Shown: positions 27,355 through 36,145, numbered from the stretch's first letter. The stretch is DNA of 64,000 nt from Desulfotomaculum nigrificans DSM 574 (GCF_000189755.2 NZ_KI912183.1:932257-996256), one strand, 5' to 3'. A program made the numbers and translations. The notes: a model not told the origin generated them from the sequence alone.

Positions 27355-27764
27355 CTACTGATCGAGCAGGCTGTGCCCAATGCCGATTGTTGCAGTAAGT
27401 CGTTTGGTATTTCCTGGCGTCCGATCTTGGTAAAACACCATCTTCGCATGACGTATCTGTGTGTTGGTTAACAGATAAACTACCTGACCACCCCTACTAC
27501 GGGCTAAGTCTAACGCCCCATTCACCAGAGCCGTGGCCCGCCTTTACGTAGGCCTGTAGCCACAGCCAAAGACCGCAGCATCACGGCAGCGCCGACTTGT
27601 TCCCTTCCAATCACCCCTACCAGTAACCCTGATATCCGCAATTAGGAAATTGGCCAAATTTTCCTGGACACCCCCGGTTGGTAGGCGGCTTGCCTGCAAT
27701 AACTGGCCGATTTCCGCGTAGTTCTGGCCGGCGACCCTTCTAATCTGGTAATCAATCCCCGGCA
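27355..27764 (-). pseudogene. Decayed ArsN2-like GNAT acetyltransferase
   Basis: The minus strand after arsM reads as a GNAT protein in broken frames. The N-terminal part gives ASRLPTGGVQENLANFL; a shifted frame gives AAVMLRSLAVATGLRKGG, the acetyl-CoA binding motif region; a third gives ALVNGALDLARSRGGQVV and YLLTNT. The combination is typical of ArsN2 proteins of arsenic operons. No normal start codon is present in the first frame. It begins right after the arsM stop, so an arsR-arsM-arsN2 operon has lost its last gene. Confidence 0.7.
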
Positions 27765-27765
27765 G

Positions 27766-28581
27766 TTATTTTATCACTGGTTTCTTGCTTCTGATGAAGG
27801 CACTGACCACCGCACCGTTTACTTGCTTCCGCTCCTGCTCGGATAAGTTGGGCAAGATCTGCTCACCCTGGGCATCGGTGAAGTCGTACACTCGGGTCAC
27901 CTGCACCTCAATGGCAGCAAAGCCGGCGGCGGCAAGTTTATCCCGGTATTCCTGCTCCTGCATGGCACCGGCGATGCAACCGGCCCAAGCCAGCATATCC
28001 TGCTGCAGTTTTTCCGGTAACGGCCTGGTTAATATAATATCGGACACCGCTAACCGGCCACCGGGCTTCAGCACCCGAAAAGCCTCCTGTAGCACTTGGT
28101 CTTTATCCGCTGAAAGATTAATCACACAGTTAGAGATAATTACATCTATGCTGTTATCAGGCAAAGGGATGGCTTCCAGGTGCCCCTTTAAAAACTCGAC
28201 GTTAGTGATGCCGGTGCGGGCCTGATTGGCCCTGGCCTCGGCTATCATTTCGTCGGTCATATCCAAACCGTAGGCCTTACCCGTAGGCCCCACTCGGCGG
28301 GCCGATAGTAATACATCAAGCCCTGCCCCGCAGCCTAAATCCAGCACCACTTCACCGGGATGCAGTTCCGTCAGGGCCGTGGGATTGCCGCAGCCGAAGG
28401 TGCTCGCCACCAAATCCTGGGGCAAACCAGCTACCTGCTCGGAACCGTAGAGACCGCCGGTAATCGGATTGGACTGATTTGCTGCACCGCCGCAGCAACT
28501 ACTGCCGCCGCAGCAACCACCCTTTTGGGTAATGGCGCGGGCGTAGCTTTGCCTGACCATTTCCCGGATATCCTCTTTCAT
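27766..28581 (-). CDS. arsM: Arsenite S-adenosylmethionine methyltransferase
   Basis: A 271-residue class I methyltransferase that methylates trivalent arsenic. The N terminus has a cysteine-rich [12 protein letters not shown] stretch. The SAM-binding motif is [12 protein letters not shown]. The conserved arsenic-binding cysteines are visible in [15 protein letters not shown] and AWAGCIAGA. It lies 50 nt behind arsR1 in the same direction and has its own operator-like ATCA-N8-TGAT just upstream of the ribosome binding site. Confidence 0.95.
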   Translation of the reverse strand: MKEDIREMVRQSYARAITQKGGCCGGSSCCGGAANQSNPITGGLYGSEQVAGLPQDLVASTFGCGNPTALTELHPGEVVLDLGCGAGLDVLLSARRVGPTGKAYGLDMTDEMIAEARANQARTGITNVEFLKGHLEAIPLPDNSIDVIISNCVINLSADKDQVLQEAFRVLKPGGRLAVSDIILTRPLPEKLQQDMLAWAGCIAGAMQEQEYRDKLAAAGFAAIEVQVTRVYDFTDAQGEQILPNLSEQERKQVNGAVVSAFIRSKKPVIK

Positions 28582-28596
28582 GCAATCACTCCTTAC

Positions 28597-28612
28597 ATCA
28601 TTTTTTTTTGAT
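28597..28612. promoter_or_regulatory. ArsR-type operator before arsM
   Basis: ATCATTTTTTTTTGAT has half-sites ATCA and TGAT separated by 8 nt, the same architecture and length as the site upstream of arsR1. Probably a second ArsR1 binding site. Confidence 0.55.
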
Positions 28613-28630
28613 CTATTAGCCCAAAAAAAT

Positions 28631-28945
28631 TTACTTTAAGGCAAAATCCTGGTTTAACTGCTCGATAAATTGTCTCAAGGTCTTGGTATTGATAAAGTAC
28701 ATTTTCCACTTGCCCCGGGGTTCCTCGGTAACCAGCCCGGCCTCCACCAGTTCTTTCATATGATAGGAAACCCTGGATTGAATGATGCCCAACTCGGTCA
28801 TTAACTCACAGTTACACAACCCCGGGCGACTGTCCTCCCGGCCTGGTATCGGGCAACAGCCGGCCTCACTCTTGGCCAGCATCAGCATAATTTTGTAGCG
28901 GATAGGGTCACTTAAGGCTTTGGCAATTTTTACGTTATCCTTCAT
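28631..28945 (-). CDS. arsR: ArsR-family arsenic-responsive repressor (arsR1)
   Basis: A 104-residue winged-helix repressor. The recognition helix region is [19 protein letters not shown]. An N-terminal cysteine cluster (GCCPIP and CNCELM, separated by about ten residues) gives several thiols suited to bind As(III). It lies upstream of arsM in one transcript and has a perfect inverted repeat ATCAAA-N4-TTTGAT 12 nt before its start, so autorepression with arsenite release is likely. Confidence 0.9.
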   Translation of the reverse strand: MKDNVKIAKALSDPIRYKIMLMLAKSEAGCCPIPGREDSRPGLCNCELMTELGIIQSRVSYHMKELVEAGLVTEEPRGKWKMYFINTKTLRQFIEQLNQDFALK

Positions 28946-28956
28946 GGGTCTATCAT

Positions 28957-28972
28957 ATCAAATTTTTTTGAT
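28957..28972. promoter_or_regulatory. ArsR-type operator before arsR1
   Basis: ATCAAATTTTTTTGAT is a perfect inverted repeat (ATCAAA-N4-TTTGAT), the form common for ArsR operators in Firmicutes. Confidence 0.7.
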
Positions 28973-29063
28973 GAAAAGCAAGGGCTAATAAAAAACACCC
29001 CACTATTGTGGAGTGCCATCACGTTATTTTTTGGCTACAACCCCGAAGGTGCTCATCACTTCG

Positions 29064-29336
29064 CTAGCCTGTTTTGGCGAATTCAATCAGCTCAATAATT
29101 TCCGGGTGTTTAATACTGTAGATAACCCGCAGTCCTTCCTTTCTGCTCTGGAGGATACCCTGCTTTTTCATCACTGACAGGTGCTGGGAGGTATTGGCCT
29201 GCTCCACGTTAAGTTGTTCAAAGCTATCGCACACACAATGCTCCCCGTCACTTAGTAATTCCAAAATACGGATGCGGGTGGGATGGGAAATGGCTTTAAA
29301 TAAATCTGCTTTTAGCTGGGCAATTTTTTCTTGCAT
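29064..29336 (-). CDS. ArsR/SmtB-family repressor (arsR2)
   Basis: A 90-residue winged-helix protein with the metal-binding motif EHCVCDSF (equivalent to ELCVCDL of classic ArsR) in the alpha-3 helix, and a recognition helix NTSQHLSVMKKQGIL. It stands alone, separated from arsR1 by a terminator-like hairpin and from the next gene by about 130 nt. ATG 29336 follows GGTGA; TTG 29339 is also possible. Its target is not obvious: the flanking genes are not classic ars genes. Confidence 0.87.
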   Translation of the reverse strand: MQEKIAQLKADLFKAISHPTRIRILELLSDGEHCVCDSFEQLNVEQANTSQHLSVMKKQGILQSRKEGLRVIYSIKHPEIIELIEFAKTG

Positions 29337-29470
29337 CAATTCACCGCCTAATTCATTCTAATATTACTATATAACATTTGTTGGTATAAAACCAGTTGGC
29401 GGTTCAGTGACAATAAAAAACTAGATTAAAGTACACGCAGGAACCTTTGGCTATGAGAACCCTGCACTGC

Positions 29471-30190
29471 TTAGGCCTTCCCGGTGCGAATAATTTGGGC
29501 AAACTCCCTAGGCAAACCCACTTCCTCTATTTCCCTGGCGGTTTGCTCAAAATCGTAGGGTACTTGGATAAATTCTACCGTCAAATTCCCCTCAGCCACA
29601 TCCAAAAGCGCATAGCCCACATTGGCATTACCGTGCTTGGGTTTACCGGCACTGCCTACATTGATTACGTGACCCTCGGCCACCTGCTTATGATAGGGCA
29701 AGTGCGTGTGGCCACAAACCAGCACATCACAGAGGTTTTCGGTAAGGAATTGGTTTAAGACTTTCTCCGGGGTATTTTCAAAGAGATATTCGTTTAACTG
29801 TCGGGGACTACCGTGCACCAGCAGGAATTTCAGCCCACCGGCGTTAAATTCCAGGCGCTCTGGTAACTGCCGCAACCAGGCTTTGTTTTCCTCGGAGGTG
29901 TGTTCTTTGGTCCAAAGGATGGATCTTTCCCCCAGTTTCATGGCCTGTTCATCTTTATAGTCACAACCGCAGATAAACCGCATATGGCCAATGGCATCAT
30001 CATAATTGCCCATGACGGTGGGAATGTTCTCCTGGCGCAGCAGGTCAATTACCTCATTTGGCCGCGGGCCATAACCTACCAAATCCCCCAGGCAGTAGAT
30101 GGTATCAATGCCCCTTTGCCGTATATCAGCCAGCACGGCCTGCAGCCCCAATAAATTACTGTGTACATCTGCAAAAATGGCAATTTTCAT
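29471..30190 (-). CDS. Metallophosphoesterase (YfcE/MJ0936-like)
   Basis: A 239-residue calcineurin-like phosphoesterase. The five metal-binding motifs are present: FADVHSN, GDLVGYGP, GNYD, VHGSPR and GHTHLP. Members hydrolyse phosphodiesters or phosphoproteins in the cytoplasm; the substrate cannot be inferred. It has its own GGAGATC site and sits between two arsR genes, without evidence of an arsenic role. Confidence 0.88.
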   Translation of the reverse strand: MKIAIFADVHSNLLGLQAVLADIRQRGIDTIYCLGDLVGYGPRPNEVIDLLRQENIPTVMGNYDDAIGHMRFICGCDYKDEQAMKLGERSILWTKEHTSEENKAWLRQLPERLEFNAGGLKFLLVHGSPRQLNEYLFENTPEKVLNQFLTENLCDVLVCGHTHLPYHKQVAEGHVINVGSAGKPKHGNANVGYALLDVAEGNLTVEFIQVPYDFEQTAREIEEVGLPREFAQIIRTGKA

Positions 30191-30322
30191 GTCTGATCTC
30201 CTCCGTCAGGTTTATTCATTCATGGTAGCCGGTTTAATATTTAATATTTTTAGTTTAACCAGCTATGGAAATCAACTAAAGCAATATAAAGTTACGGTTA
30301 AAAAAAATTAACAGGTTATAAG

Positions 30323-30351
30323 TTGATTATATCATTACATAGTAATATAAT
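30323..30351 (+). promoter_or_regulatory. Promoter and overlapping dyad operator of arsR3-acr3
   Basis: TTGATT (30323-30328) and TATAAT (30346-30351), spacing 17, form a near-consensus promoter. A dyad, ATTATATC-N10-AATATAAT (30326-30351), covers it. The same dyad occurs at 35729-35754 and 36430-36455, so this looks like the binding site of a shared repressor, most simply the ArsR encoded 44 nt downstream. Confidence 0.7.
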
Positions 30352-30394
30352 GAATAATCATATTTAAACATTTAAATACGTAAGGTGGTGAGAA

Positions 30395-30766
30395 ATGGAA
30401 CGGTTAGTTAATCTTTATAAAGCCCTGGGTGATACTAATCGGTTGAACATCCTGCAAATGCTGTCAGGTCAGGAACTGAGCGTATGCGAAATCATGCAAG
30501 GCTTAAACCTCTCCCAACCAGCCGTATCGCACCATTTAAAAATTTTACGCCAGGCAGATTTAGTGGAGAGTGTGAAACACGGCAAATTGGTGCTGTACAC
30601 CCTCAATACCTGCGGATTGAAACAAATTTATCCGTTGGTTGACAGTCATCTGGAGGGCTTACTCCGGTTTGCCACGTCTGACCCCAAACCCTCGGCTTTG
30701 CGAGAGACCCCCAATTATTGCGAACTGATGGGCCTGAAAAAATCCATCTGTGAAAAAGATGAATAA
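30395..30766 (+). CDS. ArsR-family repressor (arsR3) of the acr3 operon
   Basis: A 123-residue winged-helix repressor with recognition region [21 protein letters not shown]. Cysteines occur at SVCEIM (alpha-3), NTCGL and, in a 25-residue C-terminal extension, NYCELM and SICEK, so the thiol sensor differs from arsR1 and arsR2. It is 14 nt upstream of acr3 and overlapped by a dyad-promoter. Probably senses As(III) or another soft metalloid. Confidence 0.88.
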   Translation: MERLVNLYKALGDTNRLNILQMLSGQELSVCEIMQGLNLSQPAVSHHLKILRQADLVESVKHGKLVLYTLNTCGLKQIYPLVDSHLEGLLRFATSDPKPSALRETPNYCELMGLKKSICEKDE

Positions 30767-30780
30767 GGAGGATTTGTAAT

Positions 30781-31833
30781 ATGGCAGAGAAAAGACTGTC
30801 TACCCTGGACCGGTTTTTAACCCTGTGGATTTTCCTGGCGATGGCTGTGGGGGTCGGTCTCGGCTATGTGTTCCCTGGTATCGCTGATTTATTGGACCGG
30901 ATGTCAGTGGGCACCACTTCTATCCCCATCGCCATCGGCCTGATTGTGATGATGTACCCACCCCTGGCTAAAGTTAAGTATGAAGAAATGGGCAAAGCTT
31001 TTAAAAACGGTAAAGTGATGGGGCTCTCCCTGGTCCAAAACTGGATTATCGGCCCCACCCTGATGTTTATCCTGGCCATCGTTTTCCTGCGGGATTACCC
31101 TGATTATATGATTGGACTTATTTTAATTGGTCTCGCCCGCTGCATTGCAATGGTCATTGTCTGGAACGATTTGGCCAAAGGGGACAATGAATACGCCGCC
31201 GCCCTGGTGGCAGTGAACTCCGTTTTCCAGATGGTGTTCTACTCCATTTACGCCTACTTCTTTATCACCCTGGTGCCGGGCTGGCTGGGTATGAAAGCCA
31301 TTGAAGTGCACGTTTCGATGGCCGAGGTAGCTAAGAGTGTATTGATTTACTTGGGGATTCCCTTCGTTGGTGGCATGTTGACCAGGGCTTTACTGTTGCC
31401 CCGTAAGGGTAAAGAGTGGTATGAAAAGGAGTTTGTGCCCCGTATCAGTCCGCTGGCTTTAATTGCCCTGCTGTTTACCATCGTGATTATGTTCTCCTTA
31501 AAGGGTAAATACATTGTGGAACTGCCGATGGATGTGGTTCGGATTGCTATCCCGCTCTTGATTTACTTTACCATTATGTTCTTCCTGTCCTTCTTTATCA
31601 GCAAGCGAAGTTGCATCAACTACGGCCAAAGTACCACCCTGGCCTTTACCGCTGCCAGCAACAACTTTGAGCTAGCCATTGCAGTGGCCGTAGCTATCTT
31701 CGGCATTGATTCCGGGGCTGCTTTTGCGGCAGTGATTGGTCCGCTGATTGAGGTGCCGGTGATGATTGCCCTGGTTAATGTAGCCCTGGGCTTTAAGAAG
31801 AAATACTTTACTGACAGCGGTGCGGTGAAGTAG
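30781..31833 (+). CDS. acr3: Arsenite efflux transporter Acr3
   Basis: A 350-residue membrane protein with ten predicted helices, the bile acid:Na+ symporter-superfamily arsenite/H+ antiporter. The invariant cysteine lies in [13 protein letters not shown], and the second conserved motif in [15 protein letters not shown]. It follows arsR3 by 14 nt with AAGGAGG. Exports As(III) from the cytoplasm, complementing arsM. Confidence 0.95.
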   Translation: MAEKRLSTLDRFLTLWIFLAMAVGVGLGYVFPGIADLLDRMSVGTTSIPIAIGLIVMMYPPLAKVKYEEMGKAFKNGKVMGLSLVQNWIIGPTLMFILAIVFLRDYPDYMIGLILIGLARCIAMVIVWNDLAKGDNEYAAALVAVNSVFQMVFYSIYAYFFITLVPGWLGMKAIEVHVSMAEVAKSVLIYLGIPFVGGMLTRALLLPRKGKEWYEKEFVPRISPLALIALLFTIVIMFSLKGKYIVELPMDVVRIAIPLLIYFTIMFFLSFFISKRSCINYGQSTTLAFTAASNNFELAIAVAVAIFGIDSGAAFAAVIGPLIEVPVMIALVNVALGFKKKYFTDSGAVK

Positions 31834-31834
31834 G

Positions 31835-31860
31835 AAAGAGCGGGATCACACCCGCTCTTT
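31835..31860. terminator. Bidirectional terminator of acr3
   Basis: AAAGAGCGGG (31835-31844) pairs perfectly with CCCGCTCTTT (31851-31860); the stop codon of the converging small gene is in the loop. Confidence 0.85.
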
Positions 31861-32097
31861 CTCCGTTAGATAATACTGGTACAATGCGTTAGCATACTTC
31901 TCGTTGGCCGGGTCGGGAATATAATTAAACAGCTTTGCCCGGCTCAATAATTCCTGCTTAATGTCTTCATCCCGCTCCAAGTTCAGACCCCGCACCGTTT
32001 TGGCAATCATATCTATGCCCCGCAAACCCACTTCGCCATCTCCTACCTTTATCCTAACTACTCTCGGTGCCTTCGGGTCGCAGCAACCCATATCCAT
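31846..32097 (-). CDS. Small N-terminal-CC protein of ars/permease clusters
   Basis: An 83-residue soluble protein starting MDMGCCDPKAPRVVRI, with a middle motif VGLRGIDMIAKTV and a charged helical end (YIPDPANEKYANALYQYY). Short proteins with this MGCC start recur beside ArsR, permease and thioredoxin genes and are sometimes labelled NAC-like; the function is not known. The vicinal cysteine pair could bind arsenite or take part in thiol exchange. That is inference from context. Confidence 0.7.
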   Translation of the reverse strand: MDMGCCDPKAPRVVRIKVGDGEVGLRGIDMIAKTVRGLNLERDEDIKQELLSRAKLFNYIPDPANEKYANALYQYYLTEKERV

Positions 32098-32168
32098 CTT
32101 CCCCCTTTTAAGTTAGTATATAAACTTATCCTAATATTTTTATAATAACACTTGCCACATTTTTCTGC

Positions 32169-32194
32169 CAGATATAATATTAAAATAATATAAT
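32169..32194. promoter_or_regulatory. Degenerate copy of the ATTATATT-N10-AATATAAT dyad
   Basis: The right half AATATAAT (32187-32194) is exact; the left half is only partly kept (CAGATATA). It lies 77 nt before the broken permease gene and includes a TATAAT hexamer. Confidence 0.4.
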
Positions 32195-32270
32195 ATATTG
32201 TTATAGTTTATTTGCAGGAGGTGAATTTATTAATCTTTTATCTGGTTAACTGGTGAGGAGGTCTTATTTA

Positions 32271-32768
32271 ATGAAGGAACGGAATATTTTTTGTTGATGG
32301 CCGGTGTTTTTCTGGCCGCTTACTACATCCCTTTGGAGAACCCACGGGTTACCAGCGCCATTCTGGAAGCCTTTTACATGCTGCAGGACTATGCCCAGAA
32401 GCATGTACTCACCTGCCTGGTGCCAGCCTTCTTTATTGCCGGGGCCATCTCGGTCTTTGTATCTCAGGCATCGGTATTAAAGTATTTTGGTGCCGGGGCC
32501 AATAAAATTTTGTCCTATGGCGTGGCTTCGTTTTCCGGTACGGTGTTAGCAGTGTGTTCCTGCACGGTGTTACCGTTGTTTGCCGGTATTTATACCCGGG
32601 GAGCCGGTATTGGCCCAGCCACGGCATTTCTCTACTCCGGCCCTGAACCTGCCCAACATGATTGTTATACGTCAGATTATGGGCACCAAAAAGACAGTGG
32701 TATATGTTTCTCTGGTCATTGTCATGTCCACCCTGGCCCGTATGGTTTTCGGTACTTTCTGGGGCTAA
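32271..32768 (+). pseudogene. Broken and truncated permease (ArsP/DUF318-like)
   Basis: ATG 32271 has a strong GAGGAGG, but its frame stops after eight codons; adding one T to the T6 tract at 32285-32290 would join it to LLMAGVFLAAYYIPLENP. The frame then runs through the family hallmark VCSCTVLPLFAGIYTRGAG and is lost again near 32640; the correct frame resumes as ALNLPNMIVIRQIMG and ends FGTFWG-stop at 32766-32768. The second half of a normal permease of this family is missing. An intact relative lies at 34750-35712. Confidence 0.8.
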
Positions 32769-32893
32769 CCGGTTTCGTGAAATGCGGTCGTCTGCACTTA
32801 GAGCCATTTGGTACCAAATTACCTTCATTGATTAGCTAATATCTAAAATGTTATAATATTCGCAACTATTTAATTGTAACAAGGAGGGCTATG

Positions 32894-34084
32894 ATGAAGA
32901 AGTATCATATTCTTGCTAAAAACAACCTTTCAACAGGTATAAAAATAAACCGGGAGGAACAACCACACCTGTTTCCACCGGGCGAAAAGGCAACCGCAGC
33001 CCTCTGGGTCAACAACGAAGAAGGTTCCATAATATTACCCCTGCGTTTGGATATCAAAAAGCTTTATGTGGAAGTGACCACCCTTTGTAATTTCGCCTGC
33101 ACCACCTGTATCCGCAATTCCTGGCAGGATGATATGGGGCAGATGGCCTGGGACACCTTTGAGCGCCTTTTAGAGCAGATGAAATTCCTACCGGAACTGG
33201 AATGTGTTCATTTCGGCGGCTTTGGTGAACCCATGAGCCATCCCCGCATTTTTGACATGCTTTATGCTGTCAAAAACCTGGGTCTAAGGGTAGAAATGAT
33301 TACCAACGGTTCCCTCTTGACCCAGGAAAATATTCAGCGTTTAATCAGCCTGCCCCTGGACCGTATTTATATATCCCTGGACGGCCCCGATAAAGAGGAG
33401 TATAACGAAATCCGCCAGGGGGCTGAATTCACCTCGGTGGTTGACAATATCCGGGCCCTCAATCTGGCTAAAGAAAAGGCTAAGACAAAACTCCCGGAAC
33501 TTGGTATAGAGTTTGTAGCTATGAAGAAGAATTTTCATAAATTATCAAAGCTTATCCGCTTGTCCAGGGAGTTAATGGCTCGCCAAGTGATTGTCACCAA
33601 TGTGTTGCCCTATAACGAGGAAATGAAAGACCAGATTCTTTACGATATGGACGACACCATGATTGATTATGGCAAAGATAGCATCTGGGTCAACATCCTG
33701 GCCCAAATGCCCAATATGAAACTGCGGACCGAGCGGCTATGCAAATTTGCCGAGGACAAGGCTGCTGCCATCACCTACCGGGGCGAGGTGGCCCCCTGTT
33801 ACGCACTGATGCACGCCTACCACTGTTATATCTACGGACGCCGAAAGGAAATATTCCCCTTTTACCTGGGTAATGTTAACGAAGCAACCCTGGCAGATAT
33901 CTGGACTGATCCAGCCTATGTTAACTTCCGCAGCAAGCTGAAAAACTTTGACTTCCCCTCCTGTACCGACTGCAAATTTTTGGACGGTTGCTCCTACACC
34001 GATGACAATGAAGCCGATTGCTGGGGTAACAGCCCTTCCTGTGCCGATTGCCTGTGGTCCAGGCGACTGATCGCCTGTCCCTGA
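32894..34084 (+). CDS. Radical SAM/SPASM protein, possibly a tungsten-cofactor enzyme maturase
   Basis: A 396-residue radical SAM enzyme. The [4Fe-4S]-SAM motif is CNFACTTC, followed by HFGGFGEP (SAM binding). The C-terminal SPASM region has cysteines at GEVAPCYAL, CTDCKFLDGC and CADCLW for auxiliary clusters. The overall plan resembles maturases that accompany aldehyde ferredoxin oxidoreductases; no such oxidoreductase is in the window, so that assignment is tentative. An arsenic-related role is possible from location only. ATG 32894 follows AGGAGGG by 5 nt. Confidence 0.75.
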   Translation: MKKYHILAKNNLSTGIKINREEQPHLFPPGEKATAALWVNNEEGSIILPLRLDIKKLYVEVTTLCNFACTTCIRNSWQDDMGQMAWDTFERLLEQMKFLPELECVHFGGFGEPMSHPRIFDMLYAVKNLGLRVEMITNGSLLTQENIQRLISLPLDRIYISLDGPDKEEYNEIRQGAEFTSVVDNIRALNLAKEKAKTKLPELGIEFVAMKKNFHKLSKLIRLSRELMARQVIVTNVLPYNEEMKDQILYDMDDTMIDYGKDSIWVNILAQMPNMKLRTERLCKFAEDKAAAITYRGEVAPCYALMHAYHCYIYGRRKEIFPFYLGNVNEATLADIWTDPAYVNFRSKLKNFDFPSCTDCKFLDGCSYTDDNEADCWGNSPSCADCLWSRRLIACP

Positions 34085-34095
34085 TATAACTAACA

Positions 34096-34128
34096 ACAGG
34101 GTCACTCCCCCTAAGGAGTTGACCCTGT
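34096..34128 (+). terminator. Terminator after the radical SAM gene
   Basis: ACAGGGTCA and TGACCCTGT (34096-34104 and 34120-34128) with inner CTCC/GGAG form a long stem. Its outer arm sequence is repeated in the hairpin at 34415-34450. Confidence 0.8.
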
Positions 34129-34250
34129 CGTTAGTTTGTCTTTGTTAATAAATTGGTTATATTTTTCGAGTTAATATTATAATCGAAACTTTTTTGAAAT
34201 AAAACCAGTGGAAGAACTATAAAAGTGTTTAACGGGTCTCCTCCTCCACC

Positions 34251-34400
34251 ACCCACCGCAAAGCCCCGGCCATTTTCACCGGCCCGGTCAGCCTCAATGG
34301 CGGCATTGAGAGCCAACAGATTGATTTGTTCGGCCACCGTTGTGATCAACACCACCATGCGGTTAATCTCCAGGGATTGTTGGCTTACCCCTAACGTCAA
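34251..34400 (-). pseudogene. Methyl-accepting chemotaxis protein fragment
   Basis: About 50 codons match the highly conserved signalling tip of chemoreceptors: [19 protein letters not shown], then [18 protein letters not shown]. Homology stops abruptly and is replaced by a glycine run. No membrane or ligand domain is present on either side, so it is a remnant. Confidence 0.8.
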
Positions 34401-34414
34401 AATTGTAATTGCAA

Positions 34415-34450
34415 CAACAGGGTCAGTTCCTAAAATGTCTGACCCTGTTG
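34415..34450. terminator. Perfect hairpin terminator
   Basis: CAACAGGGTCAG (34415-34426) pairs perfectly with CTGACCCTGTTG (34439-34450), with T-rich sequence following on the plus strand. It shares its core with the terminator at 34096-34128. Confidence 0.75.
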
Positions 34451-34454
34451 GTTT

Positions 34455-34637
34455 TTATTTGGTTTGAACCAGCAGTTCCAGCCCCGCCGCTGCAGCAGAA
34501 AAAACCGTGGTGCCTTTGGTTTGACGGGCACAAAGCAGGGCCTCCACAATCTCTTCCCGTGTGGCCCCGCCTTTTAAAGCCATTGCCACCTGGTTTTTGG
34601 TGCAGGTTTCAGAACCCAGGGCAGCGGCCACCGCCAC
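34455..34637 (-). pseudogene. Truncated carboxymuconolactone decarboxylase/AhpD-like gene
   Basis: Sixty residues of a CMD-domain protein remain (VAAALGSETCTKNQVAMALKG, GGATREEIVEALL). The homology continues a few codons upstream to a stop without a normal start codon or ribosome binding site, and the CxxC/His pair is degenerate. It is probably an N-terminally deleted relative of the intact CMD gene at 35863-36123. Confidence 0.6.
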
Positions 34638-34749
34638 ATTGATCAGAACTAACTGTTATATCATTCCCCTTTATCCAGGGGTAATCCTTACCTAATTCTA
34701 TCTTCCCCCAACATGGCTGTTCTGGTCAACAGCTTGCAAAGAACTCAGC

Positions 34750-35712
34750 TTAAATAATGGCATTAAACAAGTAGCCCACCAGAATAATGGCTACGGCCAT
34801 GATACCGGCAAAAATGGCAATCAACTTCACCTTTAATACTTGTTTAAGAATAATCATTTCCGGCAACGAAAGGGCGGTTACCGCCATCATAAAGGCCAGG
34901 GCGGTGCCGATGCCCATGCCTTTACTCATTAAGGCCTGCACAATGGGAATGGTTCCGGCAGCGTTGGAGTAAAGGGGCACCCCGATGAGAACTGCCAGGG
35001 GAACCGCAAAGGGATTATCTTTGCCCGCGTATTGCAGCAAGAAGTTTTCCGGCGCATAGCCGTGGATACCGGCACCTACCGCAATGCCCAGCACCACATA
35101 AATCCATACCTTTTTCAAGATTTGTTTGGTGTAGTCCAGGGCATAGGCGACCCGCTCTTTCCAGGGCATTTTGCCGTCCGCCGCCCCGGTGTCGCCAATT
35201 TTAATCTCATAGACATATGGCTGCACCAGATGCTCCAGTTTCAGCTTGCCGATGACAATCCCGGCAATGATGGCCACCGTCAGACCGGTGGCGATGTAAA
35301 TCATGGCTATCTTCCGGCCAAAGAGACCCCAGAGCATAATCAGGGCCACTTCGTTCACCATCGGCGAGGAAATGAGGAAGGAAAAGGTTACCCCCAGAGG
35401 CACCCCAGCCTCAATAAATCCGATAAAGAGAGGCACTGCCGAGCAGGAGCAAAATGGGGTCACAGTGCCCAGCAGGGCCGCCATAATGTTACCCAAAAAG
35501 GTTCGCTTATGGCTTAAAATCTTCTTGGTCTTTTCCGGCGGGAAGAAACTACGGATAATGGACACCACAAAAATGATGGTGGCCAGCAGCAGCAGTACCT
35601 TGATGGTGTCATAAACAAAGAAGTTCAATGAGTCCGCCAGGTGCGTTTTAGGTTTTAATCCCAGCCAATTGTAAACAACCAAGTCTGCAAAGGATTGTAA
35701 CATAGGTTTCAC
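34750..35712 (-). CDS. Permease of the ArsP/DUF318 (YraQ-like) family
   Basis: A 320-residue membrane protein with eight to ten helices in two halves. The family motif TPFCSCSAVPLFIGFIEAG lies in the first half and GVPLYSNAAGTIPIV in the second. ArsP members export trivalent organoarsenicals, the products of ArsM, but others have unknown substrates. It is transcribed with its own promoter; a dyad operator overlaps the promoter at 35729-35754. Neighbours are CMD, thioredoxin-like and thioredoxin reductase genes. Confidence 0.87.
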   Translation of the reverse strand: MKPMLQSFADLVVYNWLGLKPKTHLADSLNFFVYDTIKVLLLLATIIFVVSIIRSFFPPEKTKKILSHKRTFLGNIMAALLGTVTPFCSCSAVPLFIGFIEAGVPLGVTFSFLISSPMVNEVALIMLWGLFGRKIAMIYIATGLTVAIIAGIVIGKLKLEHLVQPYVYEIKIGDTGAADGKMPWKERVAYALDYTKQILKKVWIYVVLGIAVGAGIHGYAPENFLLQYAGKDNPFAVPLAVLIGVPLYSNAAGTIPIVQALMSKGMGIGTALAFMMAVTALSLPEMIILKQVLKVKLIAIFAGIMAVAIILVGYLFNAII

Positions 35713-35728
35713 CTTCCCACAATGTCAT

Positions 35729-35754
35729 ATTATATTATAATATTTTAATATAGT
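35729..35754 (-). promoter_or_regulatory. Dyad operator/promoter of the permease gene
   Basis: ATTATATT-N10-AATATAGT, one mismatch from the sites at 30326 and 36430. Read on the minus strand it supplies a TATAAT -10 hexamer, 17 nt upstream of the permease start codon region. Confidence 0.6.
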
Positions 35755-35799
35755 TTAATACTTTCCTACTGGGATTGTCAAGGGGTTCCCATAATAAAA

Positions 35800-35835
35800 G
35801 TCATCCCTCGCATTAGGGGATGACCTGATTTTTTT
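35800..35835. terminator. Terminator between CMD gene and permease
   Basis: GTCATCCC (35800-35807) pairs with GGGATGAC (35817-35824), with T-rich tails on both strands. It separates the thioredoxin-CMD transcript from the permease promoter. Confidence 0.7.
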
Positions 35836-35862
35836 ACGGTCACGCCGTTTTATTTAGGCTCC

Positions 35863-36123
35863 TCAGCCGCAACCGCCGGCGGAACCCCTGTTTAACAGGG
35901 ACTGGGCGTTTTGCAACAGCATCTCGGCCAGTGCCTTGATACCCTGGTTAGGTTGAATTTTCGCTTCTTCTCCCAGTTGTACCGCTTGGGCAATTTCTTC
36001 TACAGTGGCACCGGCCTTTAAAGCCTCGGTTACTTTTTGCTCTAAGCAGGGAAAGCAATTAGCCCCCACACTGGCTCCCACGCCGATTAAGGCAATGGTC
36101 TTGGCATCCAGATTTACACCCAT
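35863..36123 (-). CDS. Carboxymuconolactone decarboxylase/AhpD-like small protein
   Basis: An 86-residue CMD-domain protein with the redox-active motif GANCFPCLEQKV (CxxC) and a Gly-Gly-Cys-Gly end. AhpD-like proteins act as thiol peroxidase partners or disulfide reductases. ATG 36123 follows GGGAGAGGAG; an upstream start at 36138 is less well placed. It is 22 nt after the thioredoxin-like gene, in one operon. Confidence 0.85.
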   Translation of the reverse strand: MGVNLDAKTIALIGVGASVGANCFPCLEQKVTEALKAGATVEEIAQAVQLGEEAKIQPNQGIKALAEMLLQNAQSLLNRGSAGGCG

Positions 36124-36145
36124 GTTCTCCTCTCCCATCTAAAAA

